A DNA stretch of 62,779 bases from Clostridia bacterium (GCA_017936745.1 JAGBEY010000018.1:1-62779); one strand, 5' to 3'. Counted from the stretch's first letter, positions 35,873 to 45,729 are shown. Program-made: numbers and translations. Notes: generated by a model from the letters alone, not told the origin.

Positions 35873-37252
35873 TTAGAAGGCGAGGACTTCGATACCCATA
35901 ATATTTCCAAATTCTACAATCTGGTCATACAGGTCTTCGCCATAGCCTAAGCAGCCGTATTCGTTGTTCCAGCTTTCCACCAGAGCGCCGATATCACCGT
36001 CTACTTTTACAAAAGCGTGAGGCCAGAAAGGAATACCGCATTCGTGACGGCGAGCTTCCAGTTCTTCTTTTGCAGGCTGGAATACTTCACAACGAGCCAC
36101 GCAAATTCTGAATTTACCATCCACTCTGCTGATACGAGCTAAAACGCCTTTACCGCTCTTACATACTAAGTCGATAGACAGACCGCCTGCTTCGCCCTCG
36201 GTGGGAATACCGTGACCTGCCAAGCCCACACCGTCTTCATTTGCCAGACAGGGAGGAACAGCACCGTCACCAATGATTTTGATTTCGTTGGTTGCTTTGT
36301 TTACGTGCTGTAAGTCACCATAGTAGATGGGGTCTTTGGAAAGTCCCATAATCATAATGGAGGTTAAGCAGGTATTAAAGTCAGACAGAGTTGCAGTGGG
36401 AACACCGTCATTTAACATCATACTCTGTGCAAAACAGGTTGCGGCATAGTAGTCGCCCATACCGGGGAAGGACTGAATGGTGTAATAGTCGAAGCCTTCT
36501 TTTTCTTTTAAGGTTTTCAGTGCCAGATACAGACGGATGGAACGGATATTTCCGTCGTTACGTTCTACCTTACAGGTGAAGTTGTTGTCAATCCAATCGC
36601 AAACCTTGTCAACTTCTGCCTGGGGAATTGCTTTTGCAGTTTCTACCAGCTCCATAGTGTCACGGGTGTCGATGTCGATACCAAAGGTTTTCATCCACTG
36701 AGAGGGATCTGCCACACCGCAGGTCTGACCCATACCACGTCCGCCGAATGCACGGAGGGTGGTCAGTTCCATACTCTTTTTCAGAGCAGATGCTTTACAG
36801 TAGTTTGCTACTCTTTTTACATTGTTGATGTCGGACACACCGCCGTAAACGAATTTGTGCTTGATGCCAACTTCGTTCAGTGCAGCACTCAGTACCAGAC
36901 CGCCAACAGGACGCCAGCCCTGAGAGCCGTCGTGAGTCCAGATTACAATTCCTTTTCCGGTTTTTGCAAATTCACGGATTGCACCAATCATGTGTGCTGC
37001 CCATACCCAGGTACCGGAGAATAATACTAAAGTGTCGATGGAATCGTCTTTTGCCAGGGGAAGAATTACATTTTTTGCTTCTTCCTTGGTGGCAATGATT
37101 AATTTTTCTTCTACTAATTCCACACCTTCAGCTTTCAGTGCTTTTTTGGAATTTTCGATTACGCTTTCGTCAATGAACAGGTTGCCGTCCGGGTCTAATA
37201 AGCCATCCTTATGTACGCCGTAAACGACAAATGCGGTTTTGGATTTTAACAT
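35873..37252 (-). CDS. L-fucose/L-arabinose isomerase-like protein
   Basis: The 459-aa protein belongs to the FucI/AraA-like superfamily but is shorter than FucI. Typical segments are L-V-L-F-S-G-T-W-V-W, G-G-R-G-M-G-Q-T-C-G, S-F-P-G-M-G-D-Y-Y and a C-terminal W-P-H-A-F-V-K. Many gut Clostridia encode such proteins near sugar genes, and a precise substrate is not established. An AAGGAG site precedes the ATG. It is followed on the other side by the DUF4432 gene, 65 bases upstream on the same strand. Confidence 0.85.
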   Translation of the reverse strand: MLKSKTAFVVYGVHKDGLLDPDGNLFIDESVIENSKKALKAEGVELVEEKLIIATKEEAKNVILPLAKDDSIDTLVLFSGTWVWAAHMIGAIREFAKTGKGIVIWTHDGSQGWRPVGGLVLSAALNEVGIKHKFVYGGVSDINNVKRVANYCKASALKKSMELTTLRAFGGRGMGQTCGVADPSQWMKTFGIDIDTRDTMELVETAKAIPQAEVDKVCDWIDNNFTCKVERNDGNIRSIRLYLALKTLKEKEGFDYYTIQSFPGMGDYYAATCFAQSMMLNDGVPTATLSDFNTCLTSIMIMGLSKDPIYYGDLQHVNKATNEIKIIGDGAVPPCLANEDGVGLAGHGIPTEGEAGGLSIDLVCKSGKGVLARISRVDGKFRICVARCEVFQPAKEELEARRHECGIPFWPHAFVKVDGDIGALVESWNNEYGCLGYGEDLYDQIVEFGNIMGIEVLAF

Positions 37253-37317
37253 AACAGTTTTCTCCTTTTCTTGGGGGGATGTCCCCCTTATATTTTCGTA
37301 ATTTTTTTACAGTGTTA

Positions 37318-38322
37318 CTATTTCCCCGACTCTACACAGATTTCCACGCGGAACTGCTTGGTTTCGCCCGGCTTTAAAAAGGGGAGCAGCCCGTTTTTCC
37401 GCAGATAATCACGGGATTCGCAGGGTACATTTGCCGGCTCCAATGCCAGCACATAGTCCTTTACATCCTCTAATACCCATTGGGTTAAATAGGGCAGGTC
37501 TTTGGAATCAAAGGTGATGGAAACCGAAAGTCCTCCGTTTAGCTTGGGGTTAGAAATGCGAACCGTTTCGGTTTTTCCCGAAAAGGTGTGCATATAATTT
37601 TTTTCAGCATTGCTGCCATCGGGTGCTTTTACGGTGTTTCGTTCGTTCATCCGTTCTTTGGTGTAGTCATCGTAGCCTACACATTCCTTGGAGGGGACAG
37701 AAACCACCGTGTCCTCACATAATAGAGGATAGCCGAAGTTGATGTGATACAAAAGATTAAAGGGAACATCCTTTCCGCCCTCGTTGGTGATGGTGTCCTC
37801 GATTACCACAGATGCTTTCCCGAATTCTGAGGAAATGGTTCGTTTGATGCCGATTTTATGACCAAAGGGAGTGGAATCTTTCAGTTCTCCTGAGATTTTT
37901 ATAATGCCCTTATGAAAATCGGACAAATCGCATACCTTTTTTGCAGAAAGGGAGGTCCATCTGCCGTGTTGCCCTAAAATTTCTCCGTCATCCTCGCAGG
38001 GAGGCCCTAAATGGGTGGGACCGCAGGTGGTTAAGAGTCCACCCGTAAAGGTGCGGAGCCACTCTGTGCCGGATGCGTCAAAATGAGCGGGATGTGCCTC
38101 CATATTTTCGGTTAAAAAGGCAAGGTTTGTGCCTTTAAAAGAAGCAAGGGAAATATCCATGCCGCGGTCGCAAACCACGGTGTAGCAAAACCCGCTTCCC
38201 GTGTTCACATCAATGCAGCGGCAACCGTCAGCTATGCCGTCTGTCAGGCGGTAATGACGGGTTCCACCCAGCTGACAGGTGTTACCCATATATTTTTTTA
38301 GATTTTTTCTGATTTCACTCAT
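37318..38322 (-). CDS. DUF4432 family protein (aldose 1-epimerase-like)
   Basis: The 334-aa protein has the galactose mutarotase-like beta-sandwich sequence of DUF4432, with D-R-G-M-D-I-S near residue 55, G-G-L-L-T-T-C-G-P, L-Y-H-I-N-F-G-Y-P and a closing E-P-A-N. Proteins of this family are thought to equilibrate sugar anomers. It is co-directional with the isomerase-like gene, so the pair probably acts on one sugar. Confidence 0.85.
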   Translation of the reverse strand: MSEIRKNLKKYMGNTCQLGGTRHYRLTDGIADGCRCIDVNTGSGFCYTVVCDRGMDISLASFKGTNLAFLTENMEAHPAHFDASGTEWLRTFTGGLLTTCGPTHLGPPCEDDGEILGQHGRWTSLSAKKVCDLSDFHKGIIKISGELKDSTPFGHKIGIKRTISSEFGKASVVIEDTITNEGGKDVPFNLLYHINFGYPLLCEDTVVSVPSKECVGYDDYTKERMNERNTVKAPDGSNAEKNYMHTFSGKTETVRISNPKLNGGLSVSITFDSKDLPYLTQWVLEDVKDYVLALEPANVPCESRDYLRKNGLLPFLKPGETKQFRVEICVESGK

Positions 38323-38579
38323 AGCGGTTTTTCTCCGAAAGAATCAATTTCTTTTCTTTTATTATAGCGGATAGTTGATTCTAAAAAAAGATATATTTGT
38401 GCAAACTATGTGACATTTGTTCAAAAAAATTACTTTTTATATATTTTATGAGGCTGTTTTTGGAAAATTCAGGAGATTTTTTGGCAGGATAAGGAACAAA
38501 AAGGACAGCGAATAGTCTAACATAGAAATATGTGTTGGAATCAAAGCGAAACAAGCTGAGAGGCAGGAGGTGAATTTCA

Positions 38580-40202
38580 TTGAAGGAGACGGTTCGGTTG
38601 GAGCTTCCCATGGGATATACTCTGATGGAAACCAGTCGCACGGTTTCGGTAAGAGAGGCGGAAAATCTTTTATGCTCCCGCAGTCAGTACCGTTACTGTA
38701 AAGCCATCCGGAACGGAGATACGGCAGAGCTTGTCCGGAGCTATTTTGTGTGCCCTCATTGCGGAAAGCGGTTTCCCGTTTTTAGTCGGGAAATCCGCCA
38801 GGCAGGAGACTGTTCCCGACGGGTTCGGGTGTCGAAAGAGGAGGTAAGGAACTGGGGTGCTTCCCAAGTTTCCTTGTTTGAAGCATCTGCACCGGTGTTA
38901 ACGGTGGGAACCGTTCCCCGTTATCCAAAGCAGTTTCGTTGTCCCGCTTGCGGAGAAGTATCCGGCTTTTCCCAATCGGTACGCCGGGTTGTGATGGAAG
39001 CCGATGAGAAAACCATAAAGCTGAAAGCACAGCTTCCGGATGTATCGGAGGTGCTTTCCCTGAACTGGAACAAGGGCCCGGTTTCTCTTACCTTTCCCCT
39101 TTATGAAACCCTCACCTTTTGTTTTCAGACAGGAACGGTTGTGGCAGGGCTGGAAACAGAGGATGAAACTGTTCTCAGCTTTCGGGAAATCACCCACCAA
39201 CCTGAGGTTCTCTCGGGCAGTGTAACGCAACAGCTTTTGTGTGAAAATAAGCTGGTTCGGCGGATGATAAGACGCCTCTTTTCCCGTGTGTGGGGAACAC
39301 CTGTTCCTTTTCTCCCCTCGGAAATTACGGTAGATGTTTTGTTCCGGATGACTATGTTTCAGGGATATGGGCGGTCATTTTATCATAGTATTCCTTACTG
39401 TAACGGTTCTCTGGTCCTGGGGAAATCCTTTTCGGAGATTGCAGCTTTGCTTCGTGATGTAACGGGGTTACCTGCCCTGTATAAGACTTCCTCTTTGCCG
39501 CAGGTGAAATCGGTACGGCGGTTGTTTTTTACCCGTCCCGAATTGTTTTTTTATCTTGGGGAGGCAGAAGCATTGTGGCAGGCGACAGCAGATGTCAATC
39601 GCTTTTGCTCGCTTATGAAATCTGCCCTTATTTTTCAGCTTCTTTCTGCGTTACATATCCGTCCCCGTATGATTGCTTTTGTGGAGGATTTTTGTCGGGA
39701 GAAAGGAATCAGAGCCTTTTTAAAGCGTATGCAAAACAGCTGGGAGCAGGTATTGGAAACAGCAGTGGAATATATCAGCGTGAATGAAGAAACCAAAGAG
39801 CAAATCCGTGCAGGCTGGGGGCCGGAAAAAGAGAGAGTTTCGGTCAGTCAACGGGTGAATTATTATGCCGTTCCCATGGGGAATCCCAAAGAAGAAATTA
39901 CCGACTGCACCGTAATGGGGTACCGGTTTTTCTGGTTGAGAAACACAAACGATTATCAAAAGGCAGGAGAACATTTGAAAAACTGTCTGGTCAGCTGGAC
40001 TCCGGAGCAGGCCCCCGTGGTGTGTGTGACGAAGCAGGGCAGATATGTTGCTGCACTGGAAATTGACTGCGATGCCATTGTGCAGGCACGGGGATATGAC
40101 AACGATGATATCGAAGAGGATTCTCCATTGAATCGTGCCATTGTACTGTGGAGTAAAAAATTTGGTCTTACCTTTTTGTCGGAAGAGAAATATCCCTTTT
40201 AG
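38580..40202 (+). CDS. PcfJ-like protein with two zinc ribbons
   Basis: The 540-aa protein carries two zinc-knuckle motifs, CPHCG at 58-62 and CPACG at 121-125. A PcfJ-like C-terminal region follows (Y-Q-K-A-G-E-H-L-K-N-C-L, V-C-V-T-K-Q-G-R-Y-V-A-A-L-E-I, I-V-Q-A-R-G-Y-D-N-D). PcfJ is known from conjugative plasmid pCF10 and from many Clostridia chromosomes, but its biochemical role is unknown to me. The start is TTG after AGGAGGTG. The next two genes follow at 30 and 6 bases, so this is one operon. Confidence 0.75.
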   Translation: MKETVRLELPMGYTLMETSRTVSVREAENLLCSRSQYRYCKAIRNGDTAELVRSYFVCPHCGKRFPVFSREIRQAGDCSRRVRVSKEEVRNWGASQVSLFEASAPVLTVGTVPRYPKQFRCPACGEVSGFSQSVRRVVMEADEKTIKLKAQLPDVSEVLSLNWNKGPVSLTFPLYETLTFCFQTGTVVAGLETEDETVLSFREITHQPEVLSGSVTQQLLCENKLVRRMIRRLFSRVWGTPVPFLPSEITVDVLFRMTMFQGYGRSFYHSIPYCNGSLVLGKSFSEIAALLRDVTGLPALYKTSSLPQVKSVRRLFFTRPELFFYLGEAEALWQATADVNRFCSLMKSALIFQLLSALHIRPRMIAFVEDFCREKGIRAFLKRMQNSWEQVLETAVEYISVNEETKEQIRAGWGPEKERVSVSQRVNYYAVPMGNPKEEITDCTVMGYRFFWLRNTNDYQKAGEHLKNCLVSWTPEQAPVVCVTKQGRYVAALEIDCDAIVQARGYDNDDIEEDSPLNRAIVLWSKKFGLTFLSEEKYPF

Positions 40203-40232
40203 GCAGAGGGCTTTAAAAAAAGGAGTGAGAAT

Positions 40233-40691
40233 ATGACTTCCAATCAGGTAAAAATTCCGGAGGCAGACAAACGCAGACTGTTTTCGTTTGCACTGCAGAA
40301 GAAAAACGGTGTTGTGCTGTTGGAGGGGCCGTCGGGCTGCGGTAAAACAGCATTGATGCAGGAGCTTGTCCAGGAGGCAGAATTTCCGCTTTTTCTGACA
40401 TCTCAGGAGCTGGTGGAGCTGCTGCTTTCGGCAATCAAAAAAGAGGGTTTTATTGCCGATGCTATAGACAGAGCTGTTGCCATTCTTGAGGAATTCGGTC
40501 TGGTTATTATCGAGGATATTGATATGCAAAAGGGCAAGGAAGCTACCCTGGAAACCATCGGGAAGCTGGTGAAGCGCTTATCCCAAAAAGCGGTGGTGCT
40601 GTTCACGGGAATCAGGCTGTCGGAGCGAGTGCCGGCGCTTTTGGAACAAGTTCACATTGATTTATGGATTAAAGTAAAGGAAAAGGAGTGA
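40233..40691 (+). CDS. Single-domain AAA-type ATPase
   Basis: The 152-aa protein has Walker A GPSGCGKT (about 32-39) and Walker B L-V-I-I-E-D-I-D (about 91-98), the pattern of DnaA/IstB-like P-loop ATPases. It ends soon after a sensor-like L-F-T-G-I-R-L-S segment and lacks the usual DNA-binding C-terminus. It probably works with its PcfJ-like and phosphoesterase neighbours. No known small family was recognised. Confidence 0.75.
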   Translation: MTSNQVKIPEADKRRLFSFALQKKNGVVLLEGPSGCGKTALMQELVQEAEFPLFLTSQELVELLLSAIKKEGFIADAIDRAVAILEEFGLVIIEDIDMQKGKEATLETIGKLVKRLSQKAVVLFTGIRLSERVPALLEQVHIDLWIKVKEKE

Positions 40692-40697
40692 GATACT

Positions 40698-41426
40698 ATG
40701 ATACCGGTTGTTATTACGGGGGATACCCACGGGGAATACGGCAGATTGCTGGAAATCCATCGGAGAATGGAGCAGTATGACACCAAAGAAAAGTATCTTT
40801 TGGTCTGCGGAGACTTTGGTTATCTGTTTAAAAACGATTTTTCGGAGCACCGTCTCCTGGACGAGATAGAGCAGCAGGACTACACGGTGGTGGTCGTTCC
40901 CGGCAATCACGAAAATTATAACGAATTTATGCAGTATGACATTGTGGATTTCCACGGTGCAAAGGCCTATCAGGTGCGGAAAAATATTTTCTACATTTTA
41001 CGGGGCGAAATTTTCGAGCTTGGCACAAAAGCCTTTTTCTGTATGGGGGGAGGCTATTCCATTGATTGCTATATGCGGCAAAAGGACGTGAGCTGGTGGG
41101 AGGAAGAAATGCCCACGGATGCTGAGTATCGACACGCCGCAGATAATCTGGAGGCGTACCGCACAGAGGGCAAAAAAATTGACTATATTCTTTCCCACAC
41201 TGCACCGCTGAGCGGACTTCGCTATCTGAAAAAAGACCACGGAGCAGAGGAATATCCGCTGAACAATTTTTTAGAATATGTGCAGGAAACACTGGGCGAG
41301 GAATACACCTGCCATTACTTTGGGCATCTGCATGTAGATGAAGTAATTCCCTTTCACCGAATGCGCGCCCTCTGGTTCGATTATGAGGAGCTGATGCTGC
41401 CTGATGACAAAACACTTGAAAAATAG
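40698..41426 (+). CDS. Calcineurin-like metallophosphoesterase
   Basis: The 242-aa protein shows the full metal-binding set: G-D-T-H-G (8-12), G-D-F-G-Y, G-N-H-E-N, S-H-T-A-P and G-H-L-H. Family members hydrolyse phosphodiesters or phosphomonoesters using two metals. It starts 6 bases after the AAA gene with AAGGAG. In this operon a nucleic-acid or nucleotide substrate is plausible but unproven. Confidence 0.88.
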   Translation: MIPVVITGDTHGEYGRLLEIHRRMEQYDTKEKYLLVCGDFGYLFKNDFSEHRLLDEIEQQDYTVVVVPGNHENYNEFMQYDIVDFHGAKAYQVRKNIFYILRGEIFELGTKAFFCMGGGYSIDCYMRQKDVSWWEEEMPTDAEYRHAADNLEAYRTEGKKIDYILSHTAPLSGLRYLKKDHGAEEYPLNNFLEYVQETLGEEYTCHYFGHLHVDEVIPFHRMRALWFDYEELMLPDDKTLEK

Positions 41427-41444
41427 TTTTATTTATGATAAAAT
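41416..41444 (+). promoter_or_regulatory. Promoter of the PocR-AraC gene
   Basis: TTGAAA and TAAAAT are 17 bases apart. The -35 box lies in the last codons of the phosphoesterase gene. Confidence 0.6.
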
Positions 41445-41508
41445 ATATCTGTTTGCAGGCAGGTCGATGAGGATATCGGCTTTCATGAGAAAAAGCAGGT
41501 GATGTTTT

Positions 41509-42348
41509 ATGTTACATATCAATCAGGCGAACTTATATAAGATATTTCGGGATTTTTACACCCTTACCAATATGCGTGTGGTCTTGTTCAGCAAGGAGCA
41601 GGAGCAATTGATGGAATATCCCTCCACCCGTCACAACTTTTGCGATTTAATCTGTAAGAACGAGATGTGGGCAAAGCGATGCGAGGAATGTGACAGACGA
41701 AATGTTGAAATTTGCTCCAGGGGCGAAAAAACCGTCAGGTATTCCTGTCATTTGGGGCTTTGGGAATGTATTGTTCCCATTTATGACGGCAACGGCATTT
41801 TGGGATATGTAATGTTTGGGCAGGTGCTTTCCGACGGAGAGGAAACCCGCATCAAAGAAGATTTGAACCGTCGGTTTTCGGAAGAAGAATTTCCCGGCAT
41901 TTCGGAAGCAATCGGGAAGATTCCGGCAAAATCCAAAGCCGAGCTGGATGCCTGTATTACGGTGCTTCAGTCACTTGCGGCGTATATGCTGTCCAACCAA
42001 TGGGTCACACCCCAAAAATCCGAATTTATCCGCCATATGGATAAATTTATTGAAAAAAATTTAGAAAAAGCCATTGGCGTGGAGGATATCTGTGCCGAGT
42101 TTCACATTCGCCGCACCCGTCTTTACAGTGTGGCAAAGGCGTATCTGGGCTGTTCCATTGCGGAATATATCCGCAGACAAAAAATTCAGCACGCCTGCCG
42201 TTTGCTTCGGGAAACCGACGCGTCGGTGAATCACATAGCCTATCAGGTCGGTTTTTGTGATTACGGGCATTTTTCCCGTGTGTTTCGGGAAATGCAGGGA
42301 GTCACTGCTACCAAGTACCGGAAATCCCATCGGACAAAGCTGAAATAA
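41509..42348 (+). CDS. AraC-family regulator with PocR sensory domain
   Basis: The 279-aa protein has an N-terminal PocR domain (about 5-160) with the conserved Cys pattern C-D-L-I-C-K...R-C-E-E-C-D-R and H-L-G-L-W-E-C. A C-terminal AraC double HTH (about 180-275) follows, with V-G-F-C-D-Y-G-H-F-S-R-V-F. PocR domains bind small carbon or one-carbon compounds in described examples. It has its own promoter; targets are unknown. Confidence 0.9.
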   Translation: MLHINQANLYKIFRDFYTLTNMRVVLFSKEQEQLMEYPSTRHNFCDLICKNEMWAKRCEECDRRNVEICSRGEKTVRYSCHLGLWECIVPIYDGNGILGYVMFGQVLSDGEETRIKEDLNRRFSEEEFPGISEAIGKIPAKSKAELDACITVLQSLAAYMLSNQWVTPQKSEFIRHMDKFIEKNLEKAIGVEDICAEFHIRRTRLYSVAKAYLGCSIAEYIRRQKIQHACRLLRETDASVNHIAYQVGFCDYGHFSRVFREMQGVTATKYRKSHRTKLK

Positions 42349-42475
42349 AAAAAATCACGCGATAGTCGCGTGGTTCTAAAAAGGTTAACCGATGAACAGA
42401 AAAACAGATGAAACATAACGAAAGTTAATATTATAGTGCAAATAGGAAAGTTTGCAGAAATTTTTAATGTACAAC

Positions 42476-42620
42476 GCCTCCCTTGTGTAAAGGGAGGTGG
42501 GTTTGCGAAGCAAACTCGGAGGGATTGTAAATGCTGAATGATAACAGTTCCAAAATAAAAATTGAGAAACAATCCCTCAGTCTCACTGCGTTCGACAGCT
42601 CCCTTTACACAAGGGAGCCT
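42476..42620. mobile_element. MITE-like element of about 145 bp
   Basis: Inverted ends CTCCCTTGTGTAAAGGGAG and CTCCCTTTACACAAGGGAG, with inner CGGAGGGATTGT/ACAATCCCTCAG, fit a miniature non-coding element. It sits in the convergent gap 42349-42786, which otherwise holds terminator hairpins (one at 42354-42371, CACGCGA/TCGCGTG) and no gene. Confidence 0.7.
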
Positions 42621-42756
42621 ATTTTTCTCCAAAAGATTCAACAGAAATATTTGTTATATAACCCATTTATGGGTAGCAAGTAGTAATTGCATGGCTGGCA
42701 GGTCAATCTAAAATGCACTTGTGCGTAGCCGGTAGTATTAGGGCTATGCCCGAAAA

Positions 42757-42789
42757 TAAAAAAAATCACCCCCACGGGTGATTTTTTTA
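42757..42789. terminator. Bidirectional terminator
   Basis: AAAATCACCC-CCAC-GGGTGATTTT with A and T runs on both sides, between the convergent AraC and M20 genes. It overlaps the M20 stop codon. Confidence 0.85.
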
Positions 42790-43941
42790 TTTATGGTTCA
42801 ACGCCAGCGTACAGAACAGCTCTGCACCCCGTAGCAGACAATCCTCCGCAATCTGAAAGCAGGGGTTATGCAAGGGATAGCTTGTTTCGGGAGAGTTGCT
42901 GCATCCAATGCGGATATGTGCCCCGGGGCAGGCTTTGGTGAAGTAACAAAAATCCTCTGCGGCAAAGGTGGGATTTCCTTTGCGGACATTTTCTTCTCCC
43001 ACGGTTTTGATAGCGGCTTTGATGTACTCTGCCAGTGCAGACTCGTGATTTTCACAAGGAGGATATTCTTCTACGGGTAAAAATTCTACGGGAATACCAT
43101 ACTTGTGTTGGATGGTTTCGGTGAGGTGTTTTATTGTTTCAAAAACCCGGGTTCTTTGTGTTTCGCTTAAGGTACGGATTGTCCCCTGAATCTGAGCATA
43201 GTCGCCAAATACATTATAATATCCGTCGGCCTTGCAGGCACAAGCAGAAAGCACGCAGTTTGTTTCTTCTTTTTCTGCTTGTTTCAAGCCTAAAATCCAT
43301 TCCGACATAGGTAAAATAGGAGGCTTGGCTTCCTCCGGCATAGCACCGTGACCGCCTGCTCCGTAAAATTTCACATCATATCGGTCGCAGCCGGCAAAGG
43401 AGGCACCGTTCACATATTCCAGCACACCCGACGGCACACCGGGCCATACGTGAGCACCGAAGATACGGCTGACGGGAGGATGCTCGAGAACCCCTTCTTC
43501 AATCATAGGCAACGCTCCGCCGTCTCCCTCTTCTCCCGGTTGAAAAATCAGCTTCACCGAGCAGGGGAGCTTGTCCTCCTGTTCTTTTAAGAGCTTTGCA
43601 GTCATCAGTAAAATGGCAATATGAGCATCGTGACCGCAGGCGTGCATCATTCCCGGATGCTCCGAACGGTAAGGAACTTCGTTTTTTTCCTCCACGGGCA
43701 ATCCGTCAATGTCCATACGGAATGCAATACATTCTTTGGTCTCGTCACCTAAAAGTGCCACTACACCGGTACGAAAGACCCGTTTCACCCGGGAGATGCC
43801 GTAGCTTTTTAAGATGGCTTCAATGGCATCGGCGGTTTTTTCTTCTCCATAGCAAAGCTCGGGAATTTTGTGAAATTGCCGTCTCAGCCGGATGATTTCT
43901 TCTTCGTAGAGGTGACGGGTATGTTCAGGGAAAAGGTTCAT
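42787..43941 (-). CDS. M20 family amidohydrolase
   Basis: The 384-aa protein matches amidohydrolases of the IAL/hippurate hydrolase type: M-D-I-D-G-L-P-V, G-M-M-H-A-C-G-H-D-A-H, I-F-Q-P-G-E-E-G and a dimerisation domain over about 185-300. Such enzymes deacylate N-acyl amino acids using a metal. It lies 17 bases downstream of the deacetylase gene and is probably co-transcribed. Substrate unknown. Confidence 0.9.
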   Translation of the reverse strand: MNLFPEHTRHLYEEEIIRLRRQFHKIPELCYGEEKTADAIEAILKSYGISRVKRVFRTGVVALLGDETKECIAFRMDIDGLPVEEKNEVPYRSEHPGMMHACGHDAHIAILLMTAKLLKEQEDKLPCSVKLIFQPGEEGDGGALPMIEEGVLEHPPVSRIFGAHVWPGVPSGVLEYVNGASFAGCDRYDVKFYGAGGHGAMPEEAKPPILPMSEWILGLKQAEKEETNCVLSACACKADGYYNVFGDYAQIQGTIRTLSETQRTRVFETIKHLTETIQHKYGIPVEFLPVEEYPPCENHESALAEYIKAAIKTVGEENVRKGNPTFAAEDFCYFTKACPGAHIRIGCSNSPETSYPLHNPCFQIAEDCLLRGAELFCTLALNHK

Positions 43942-43958
43942 ATTTTAAAACCTCGTTT

Positions 43959-45494
43959 CTATTGAAATTGTTGAATCAGCACATCAACGGGAGTATAAAA
44001 GGAGCGGTTCAACCGGTTTAAAGGAGCTTTCAGCGCGGTGTTATGATTGTTTTTTGCATTGGTGGAAAAGGACACCTCGTAGCCATGCTCCTTAAGGAAC
44101 TTTTCCAGACGGTTGGTATAAATCCCATAGGGAAAAGACAAAGACGTTATCGTTTTTCCCGTGATTTCGGTTATCACTTCCTCATTGCGGTAATAATCCG
44201 AAAGAGCAGAATCAATGTCGTTCTGATACTGTGATAACACGTCTGTTCTCGGCAGGGTATGCAGTGCATAGGAATGGTTTCCGATTTCGATGAGAGGACT
44301 TTGTGATAACAGCCGGAGCTGTTCTTTGGTCAGGTAATCTTCAGTATCTATGTAAGAGCCTACCACAAACATGGTTGCCTTTGCACCGTATTGCTCCAAC
44401 ACGGGGAGAGCCTCGGTATAACAGGAGGCGTAGCCGTCATCAAAGGTAATGAGTGCGATTTTTTCCGAAGGATAGCTTCCGTTCATTTTATAAAGCTCGC
44501 TTGCCGTGGCAAAATAGAAGCCGTTTTCGTAAAGATAGCGGATGTCCTCCCTGAATTTTTCTTTGGTGATGGTGTAATCTCCCCAGTTCTGCGGATTTGG
44601 GGAAATCCAGTGATAGGTAAAAGCAAAAATTTCTGCCGATTGAAAGGTGGGAGCGGATTCCTCTGTTTTTCCGAAATTGCCGTTATAGCGGTAGATAAAG
44701 GGGAGCTTGACGCCGTTTTCCACCCGCCCGTCTAAGGTGATGCCGTCCAGACAAAGAATTTCATACTGACGGTAGGGGGCATCCTTTTCGTGCGTCAGCT
44801 TCCAATAAACGCTGCGCTGTGTGGCAGCGGGCTGAAGCACCGAGCGGTCAAACTGACGGGGGTCTGCCCCGTTTGTAATTTCCCTGGCAACATCAATCAC
44901 AAGCTCGCCGCCCTTGGCATAATCAGGACCCGAGAGATAAGCCGATTGAAACAGGGGAAACTGGGTAGTGATCATGTGGTCGGTAACGATGTAGTTTCCG
45001 TTTTTATCCTTTCGGGAAAGATTTTCTGCTGACAGAAGCTCCCAATCGGGGGTTGGAATTTTCCCGGGATAGGTAGCGTAGACCGCATCTGCTTCAGCTA
45101 CGCGGTTTTCTCCCACAATCCGAAATCCGCCGTATCCAAACAGACGGTAGTGCTTCTCCACCCGTTCACATCCGCCCAGACGGTAAATATCATCCTCCGT
45201 GATATTCTGCTCAGGATACATCTCCTGCTCCACCCAGCCGATGCCGGGCAGATTGGAAAACCGTTTTTCCCAGATGCAATATGGAATTTTTGTTTCCCAC
45301 CGGTATGGCATAAAGTGAGATTGCCAGGGAGCGGTTTCTTCCCGGTTAATTTCATAGCGGACGTCACCTGTTTTTACATCCGTTTTTTCATACACAGCGT
45401 AGTGGGGATAGGCACTTTCGTAATATGCAAATTGTGCAGATGCTTCCTGAAGCATAAGCAGCATCCCGAAAAATATCATCAGTAATTTTTTCAT
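43959..45494 (-). CDS. Exported polysaccharide deacetylase
   Basis: The 511-aa protein has a signal peptide ending A-S-A, a large N-terminal region of no recognised family, and a C-terminal NodB domain (about 350-500). That domain carries I-T-F-D-D-G-Y, the His motif G-N-H-S-Y-A-L-H and S-F-P-Y-G. NodB enzymes remove acetyl groups from peptidoglycan or other glycans. It would act outside the membrane. Confidence 0.9.
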   Translation of the reverse strand: MKKLLMIFFGMLLMLQEASAQFAYYESAYPHYAVYEKTDVKTGDVRYEINREETAPWQSHFMPYRWETKIPYCIWEKRFSNLPGIGWVEQEMYPEQNITEDDIYRLGGCERVEKHYRLFGYGGFRIVGENRVAEADAVYATYPGKIPTPDWELLSAENLSRKDKNGNYIVTDHMITTQFPLFQSAYLSGPDYAKGGELVIDVAREITNGADPRQFDRSVLQPAATQRSVYWKLTHEKDAPYRQYEILCLDGITLDGRVENGVKLPFIYRYNGNFGKTEESAPTFQSAEIFAFTYHWISPNPQNWGDYTITKEKFREDIRYLYENGFYFATASELYKMNGSYPSEKIALITFDDGYASCYTEALPVLEQYGAKATMFVVGSYIDTEDYLTKEQLRLLSQSPLIEIGNHSYALHTLPRTDVLSQYQNDIDSALSDYYRNEEVITEITGKTITSLSFPYGIYTNRLEKFLKEHGYEVSFSTNAKNNHNTALKAPLNRLNRSFYTPVDVLIQQFQ

Positions 45495-45639
45495 AAAAAT
45501 TCCTCATAAATAACAGATAAGCCTGTCTATAACAATTCCATTTTATTATACACAAGGGAAATTCGGAATGCAATTCTTTTCCCAAATTGTAACGAGAATG
45601 TAAATATTTTCCGCAGGAAAAAGGGTTTTTTATTTCGTA

Positions 45640-45668
45640 TTGACTTTGGAAAAATTATTTGCTATAAT
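45640..45668 (+). promoter_or_regulatory. Promoter of trkA-trkH
   Basis: TTGACT and TATAAT with a 17-base spacer, 61 bases before the trkA ATG. Confidence 0.8.
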
Positions 45669-45729
45669 AACACCAAACGGCAAAAAATACAACATCAAAT
45701 GAATGCAATATCAGTTGGAGAGATTTTTT

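Noticed and set aside
39720..40529. 269-aa minus-strand ORF
   Set aside because: It is a shadow of the PcfJ-like and AAA genes, has a low-complexity composition and no start signal.
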